Shown piece after piece: positions 58,150 through 64,000 of a stretch of 64,000 nt of DNA. The notes beneath the pieces were generated by a model. It was not told the DNA's origin. It did no database searches and saw only the letters and a list, made by a program, of their open reading frames with translations. The stretch is from NCBI RefSeq assembly GCF_024139115.2, contig NC_085141.1, positions 428,810,338 to 428,874,337 of the forward strand. Direction: 5' to 3'. Every line of letters starts with the position of its first letter. Positions within the stretch are counted from its first letter, which is position 1. The stretch is from Armigeres subalbatus. Its lineage: Eukaryota > Arthropoda > Insecta > Diptera > Culicidae. Made by a program: the position numbers and the translations under genes.

Positions 58150-58890
58150 TTGAAATATGTCAAAGTCAATGCAGTGAAAAACATGGATCTCAGCATATTC
58201 TCCGGTCAATCTCATCGGCACCGTCGTGAGTGCGACTGTAGGGCAGCCAAGTCCCGAGAATGTGACTTCTCGGCCCAAAAGGCGAAAGGGACAGGACAGA
58301 GAGGCGAAGCCTTGTTGATGAAAATTGATAAGGAAAAGTACGCTGAAGCCCTTACATCGATGCGAGCGGCCGTGAAGCTGGCGCTGGTTAGGACGTGCGA
58401 AGCGTCAGACCGATGAATGACCTAGGTTCTGAAACGCGGAGCACAGGCTAGTGATACTGACTACAGGAAGCTGGCCCAAGAAGTAGTAGATGATGGTACC
58501 GAGGTGAGGTTGTTGGGGTGGAAGTGACCATCCAGTGCAAGCAACTGGACAAGGTCACGACCGGGGACGACGTCGTCTCTGCCGTTAGAAACCAGTGCGA
58601 TACAGAGGTCGAGAAGACTTAGTCGACAAGCCTAGTCAAGTACGAGACACTGAAGACGACCTTACTGTTGAGGTCGAAATACGTATCTGTCAAGGTACAA
58701 TCAAGTGGTGGAATTGAATGGGATGGTACAAACTCGTCTTATGACAAGTGAGCCTATATTAGGTTACCGGTTGCGGAAGCCTGAAAGGTAATAAAGTGAA
58801 CAAACTCCAGCCGCCTACAGAGGTCAGGTGCTATCGGTGCTTAGAGTTGGGGCACAAGTCGCCATCTTAGGCATGGCAGACGAGTGAGCG
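58150..58890 (+). pseudogene. LINE ORF1 (gag-like) relic, R1/Jockey type
   Basis: Across changing frames the conserved ORF1 order is visible: KIDKEKYAEALTSMRAAVKL (about 58,322), then LKRGAQASDTDYRKLAQEVV (about 58,431), then SAVRNQCDTEVEK-type sequence (about 58,580), and finally a zinc knuckle start, CYRCLELGHKS (58,829). The position expected for the knuckle's fourth ligand is a stop codon. A half palindromic MITE (58,622-58,750) interrupts it. The upstream 57,810-58,150 may be its 5' UTR. It is a dead copy. Confidence 0.7.
58622..58750 (+). mobile_element. Right arm of palindromic MITE (CTCGTCTTATGAC family)
   Basis: Runs from the hairpin-centre word GACTTAGTCGAC through GGTCGAAATACGTATCTGTC to CTCGTCTTATGACAAGTG. 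It lies inside the LINE ORF1 relic. Confidence 0.7.
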
Positions 58891-59462
58891 CGTAGGTGTG
58901 AGTGTGTGAGTATGAACTGCACATACCGCGGTAGGAGGGTCGTAGCGTAGAACTGTTGGGACCTACCGCTATCGACACCTCGGGGCATAGCAGAGGAGAG
59001 TAGAGTGAGTATTCAAGTCAGCCTCATATGGTATGTGCAGGCTTGACAAAACTCATCACACTCGCTAGAGCCAAATAAAATCATCATCAGCAAAATGCTG
59101 GCTTCGAATCCTCACAATTGAGTGGAAGCGTAAAAAAGCAGAGGACCAAAAAAACAAAGTGAGGAAAAGCAAAACAAAAACACATGTGAGTGAGGCGTCA
59201 TTGAGCTCTGATTGAGCCTCCGGAGCGACGCTTTGTATGTGACATAATATTGGAGGCTGTTTTGAGTGTGAGTGAGTGATGTACAACAAGAAAAAGGTGA
59301 ACAGATAGACTCGCTCTTGTTTTGCGAAGCACAAGCTCGGGTTTAATGATGCACAATGTTGTGAGTTTTGATGCTTATTTCTGCTCCTCAAAAAAACTTT
59401 TGCTCTTGCTCATTTTCTACTCGGCGAGGAGTTTTTGACAAGCCTGGGTATGTGTTCAGAAT
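58891..59462. other. Stretch without a gene
   Basis: G/A-rich in parts (GTGTGAGTGTGTGAG near 58,900). No coding signal. Confidence 0.3.
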
Positions 59463-60335
<873 letters not shown>

Positions 60336-60955
60336 AAAAATTCGAAGATGTAGAAGAATTGGTGCACCTTGGAACTCTAGTGACGTGCGATAATGATGTT
60401 ACCCGATCCAGTAATCCAGCTGTAAAGAGGGCTCATTATGGACTTCGCAACCATCATAAATCCCGTAATCTGTTAACGAAGACGTTAACCATCATAAATC
60501 CCGTAATCTGTTCACGCTTTATATTACTCTGCTTCTTTGGGTGGCTTTGTACGGCCATGAAATATGGATGTTAATGAAAGCTGATCCAAGAGCTTTCGGA
60601 GTAAGGTGCTGCGGACAATACGGTAAACAAGAGAAAGGCATCAGATGGCGTCGCATGAATCGCGAGTTGTACCAAGTATGGATATTGTTAAGCTTTACAG
60701 CACGGAAGACTACGGTGGACTGGAGACGTTGTTCGTATCTCGGAAGAGCGCCAAGCGCCAACCTTCTCAAATTAACTATGCTGGGTAATATGGGCCACCC
60801 GAAAAATGTTCCAGCCTGATGGGCTGCGTCCACGCAGGTGTGTGGCGCAGACACTTGAATCACGAGCTATATTAAGTGTACAAGGAAAAAAATATTGCGA
60901 ACCGTATAAAATACGGCAGACTTCAGTGGAATGTGGAATGTCGGAAGAAATGCTA
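60336..60955 (+). pseudogene. RTE ORF2 C-terminal relic, copy 3 (heavily decayed)
   Basis: Shows the same landmarks as the copy at 35,107 in broken frames: KFEDVEELVHLGTLVTCDND, HYGLRNHHKSRN, VALYGHEIWML, GIRWRRMNRELYQV. A further partial repeat of the NHELY..VYK and GRLQW segment lies at about 60,855-60,945. No target duplication is recognised. Confidence 0.75.
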
Positions 60956-61065
60956 ACGGAAACAAAATAATGAAATCTAATAAGCGCGTAAAAAATAAAG
61001 ACGTGGAAAATTACACTATTCTGGGCGTACATGGTTCATTTCCAACAAGTTTGCCCTAAATGTAT

Positions 61066-61125
61066 GCAATTTCTATAGCATTATGCCTATTTCTATAGCA
61101 TTATGCCTATTTCTATAGCATAGGT
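61066..61125 (+). repeat. Short tandem repeat, 21-bp unit x ~3
   Basis: TTTCTATAGCATTATGCCTAT repeated, with a partial final unit. Confidence 0.8.
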
Positions 61126-61439
61126 CATATAAAAAGTGACATAACGCAATAGAAATCGCATAAATTCAGGCTATATTAACGTTTAACCTTCTTCGGATAT
61201 TAGAAAAAACTTACGAATAAGATGTTGGGGTCATATTGACCCAGAAATGTAAATGCTTATAAAACAGTCAAATTTTAACCGAATTGCAAAGTTTATATAC
61301 CGTTCGAAAGATAAACTCATCAATTTTGTGGCCATGTGATGATATGCTGGTTCTGGAGACAATGGCCACCGGGAAACGACTTCCACGGGGACCTTGTCGG
61401 TCATATAAGGGGAACATAAAAGCCGCTCCATATATGCCA

Positions 61440-63260
61440 TTTGATCGCTAATTCTTCATAGATTCTCTTAAAACGGTAATGTATGGTCCATGAGAGAGCT
61501 TCCGATGAAAGTGGCCACTCCTGGTACATGCAAGGTGCCCTGGGGAACCACAGGAGGGACATTTCCGTTTTAACACCAAAATATGCCGTGCGGCGGCTCT
61601 TTCGTCATGATTTTCCATCAAACAGATGGTTATGCGCTTGCAATCGATTAGTGACCAGATTGACCACTCCTGGTACATGCAAGGTGCCCCTGGGAACCCG
61701 CAGGAAGGGACATTTTCGTTTTAGCACCAAAATATACCGTGCGGCGGCTCTGTCGTCATGATTTTCCACCAAATATATGATAATGCGCTGGGACTCGCTA
61801 GGTGACCACGTTGGCCACTCTTGGCGCCGATGCGGTGCCCCGTGGAACCTGTAAAAGGGGACATTTCCGTTTTAATACCAAAATATGTCGCGCGATAGCT
61901 CTTTCGTCATGATTTTCCACAAAATAGATGATTATGTGCTCGAAATCGATAATTGACCACATTGGCCACTCTTGGAACCTATGAGGTGCCCTTGGGGAAC
62001 CCGTAGAAAGGAATATTTCCGTTTAAACTCCAAAATATGCCATGCGGTGGCTCATTCGTCATGATTTTCCACAAAATTGATTATTATGCGCTCGAAATCA
62101 ATAAGTGGCCACATTGGCCACTCTTGGAGCCTATGAGGTGCCCTCAGGAAACCCGTAAAGGGACATTTCCGTTTTAACACCAAAATATGTCGTGTGGCGG
62201 CTCTTTTGTCATGATTTTCCACCAAACAGATGGTTATGCGCTTGAAATCGATAAGTGATCACATTGGCCACTCCTTGTATATGCAAGGTGCCCCCGAGGA
62301 ACCCGTAGGAGAGGACATTTCCGTTCTGGCATCAAAATATGCGGTGCTGCGGCTCTTTCGTCATAATTTTCCACAAATTAGATGATTATACGCTCGAAAT
62401 CGATAATTGACCACATTGGCCGCTCTTGGAGCCTATGAGGTGCCCTCGGGGAATCCGTAAAAGAGGACATTTCCGTTTTAACACCAAAATATGCCGTGCA
62501 GCAGCTCTTTCGTCATGATTTTCCACAAAATAGATGATTATGCGCTTGAAATTGATAATTGACCACATTGACCGCTCTTGGAGTCTACCAGGGGGCCCCA
62601 GAGAATCCGTAGAATGGGATATTTCCGTTTTAACACCGAAATATGCCGAGTGGCGACTCTTTCGGTGTGTTTTCCCACCAAAGAGATGGTTATTCGCTCG
62701 AAATCAATAAGTGATCACATTGGCCACTCTTGAACCACATTGGCTACATTTGAAACCTATGAGGCTGCCTCGGAGAACACGTAGAAAATGACATTTCCGT
62801 TTAACACCGAACTATGTCGTGCGGCGGCTCTTTCGTCATGATTTTCCACAAAATAGATGATTATGCGCTTGAAATCGATAAGTGACCACATTGGCCACTC
62901 TTGGAACCAATGATATGCCCACGGGGAACCCGTAGATGGTGGCATTTCCGTTTTTATACCGAAATGAATAAGTGACCACATTTTCCATTTTGGAACCTAT
63001 GAAGTACCGCCGTGGAGCTCATAGGAGAGGACATTTCCGTTCTTACTCTTACTCTTACTTAGGGCCGATCTGCGTGCACGCCGCGTCCACGCAAGGTATC
63101 CGGCATCAAATGTAGTCGTGCACACGTTTACGTGTGCATTACTCCATTTGATGCTGGATACCTTGCGTGAACGCGGCGTGCAAGCAGCGTGAAAAAACTT
63201 TACGTGGACATCGGCCCTTAAAGACATGCCGGCTCTTTCACTATAATTTTTCATCAAATA
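61440..63260. repeat. ~150-bp satellite, about eleven monomers
   Basis: Each monomer contains GACATTTCCGTTTTAACACC, AAAATATGCCGTGCGGCGGC, TCTTTCGTCATGATTTTCCA and CCACATTGGCCACTCTTGG in order. Copies of the last word are spaced about 150 bp apart from 61,513 onward. Some monomers are shorter or rearranged (62,700-63,050). A MITE interrupts the last monomer. Minus-strand frames repeat HDERAAARHILVLKRK and are not genes. Confidence 0.92.
63059..63220. mobile_element. PIF/Harbinger-type MITE with TTA duplication
   Basis: TTA at both ends (63,059-63,061 and 63,218-63,220) flanks GGGCCGAT...ATCGGCCC. Long inner inverted repeats include GCACGCCGCGT, CACGCAAGGTATCC and GGCATCAAATG. It sits inside a satellite monomer after a (CTTACT)n run. 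Confidence 0.85.
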
Positions 63261-63641
63261 GTTGGTAATGCTCTTGAAATCTAATATCAACCCGGGGGAA
63301 CCCCAGGCCCAATTTCGGTAATTGTGGAGTGCCTTGAAGAATTCATTGAAAGTGTCTGTGCACACAAAATCTAACTCACTTTTGAGGAACTTTTCCTCAA
63401 CCAAATTGCTCGCAGTAAATAGCATTCGACGAAAATCCTGCCCTATTGTTTCCTATTGAAAATTGGCCGGATCGGACTATGGGCTCCGAAGTTATGGCCA
63501 AAATACTAATTTCAACAGCTACATGGAAAAATCACTTTTCTGGCACTTATGCTCATCCGATTGGCTTGCAATAAGTTGCGTTCAGCAGAAAGTTTTAGAA
63601 TGCAAATAAACAAATATGAAAAATAAGAGCTGTCAACCTAT
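63221..63641. other. End of satellite and unique flank, no gene
   Basis: The remaining part of the interrupted monomer runs to about 63,260, then sequence with no recognised feature. Confidence 0.35.
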
Positions 63642-63837
63642 TACAGTCAAACCTCCATGAGTGGATGTTCTTTGACTCGATATCGACTCATGGAAGCAAA
63701 TTATGCCATAATAAAATATATTTTCTGGGTTACTGTGATGGTCCCTTCAAACAGCTATCCAAGAATTTTCTATTCCATCTCGATATTTCCATGAGTCGAT
63801 GGTCCCTTCAGTATCGGCTCAAGAAGGTTTTACTGTA
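63642..63837. mobile_element. TA-flanked MITE, pogo/Tigger-like ends
   Basis: The left end is CAGTCAAACCTCCATGAGT and the right end AAGAAGGTTTTACTG, each with TA outside. Internal TCGATA / CATGAGTCGATGG words are partly inverted. Confidence 0.7.
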
Positions 63838-63884
63838 TTAGTGTTATATTAGACTTTTCTTATATATTTCTCAACCCTTTTGAA

Positions 63885-63940
63885 CGAACGATAAAGGCAC
63901 CCTCACCGCTGGGTAGATTAATCTTGTTTTTTTCTATCAA
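63885..63940 (-). repeat. Short dispersed repeat fragment
   Basis: AAAGGCACCCTCACCGCTGG followed by GTAGATTAATCT is the complement of the family seen at 26,085-26,150. Confidence 0.5.
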
Positions 63941-64000
63941 ATAGATAAATCATTCATTCTGAACTTAATATCTACAACCTACAAGGTACCCGCAGGCGTC

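Noticed and set aside
61440..63050. CRISPR-like regular repeats
   Set aside because: The whole ~150-bp unit is repeated with no unique spacers, and the genome is clearly animal.

Overview
The window looks like a stretch of culicine mosquito genome, most likely Aedes. The evidence is its repeats: a Juan/Jockey-type LINE, Feilai-like tRNA-derived SINE pieces, RTE and Loa/Lian LINE fragments, Helitrons, an errantivirus-type endogenous retrovirus, hAT-like elements and many TA- or TTA-flanked MITEs. The species cannot be fixed from the sequence. I found no convincing intact host gene. The best candidates for host coding sequence are short exon-like frames at 9.2-10.4 kb, and they are weak.

Layout. 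1-2.9 kb (minus strand): the 5' part of a two-ORF LINE with a PHD-type ORF1 and an endonuclease-domain ORF2 joined by an ATGA overlap. About 3.6-8.7 kb: a decayed Helitron whose PIF1-like helicase is split by a 2.1 kb hAT-like element (copy A). 8.7-11.9 kb: few repeats, with weak coding signals. 11.9-12.4 kb: a pyrimidine minisatellite. 12.39-19.54 kb: a complete LTR-gag-pol-env-LTR endogenous retrovirus with nearly identical LTRs. 19.65-22.83 kb: hAT-like copy B, carrying two nested MITEs. 23-34 kb: AT-rich DNA with MITE debris. 34.0-34.5 kb: a Loa/Lian-like LINE tail on the minus strand. 34.8-37.2 kb: a Foldback-like palindrome made of 12-bp repeats, invaded by an RTE tail that was itself invaded by a small Helitron. 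37.6-37.9 kb: a second RTE tail that serves as the empty site for that Helitron. 38.3-45.5 kb: a roughly mirror-ordered set of repeats around a 5'-truncated Juan-like LINE with 14-bp target duplications. 45.5-55.2 kb: a dense set of TIR elements, several nested, including a hAT MITE with a clean 8-bp duplication. 57.4-58.9 kb: palindromic MITE pieces and an R1/Jockey-type ORF1 relic. 59.46-60.34 kb: a perfect (ATC)n tract of about 290 units. 61.4-63.3 kb: a roughly 150-bp satellite interrupted by a TTA-flanked MITE.

The window is best read as layers of insertions. Several can be ordered because target duplications or empty sites are visible here. Almost every transposon ORF is broken, and many of the breaks are one-base changes next to short homopolymers. 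The two retroviral LTRs differ by only about one substitution plus two homopolymer-length changes. This combination suggests that part of the apparent decay could be uncorrected long-read indel error, which can be tested.
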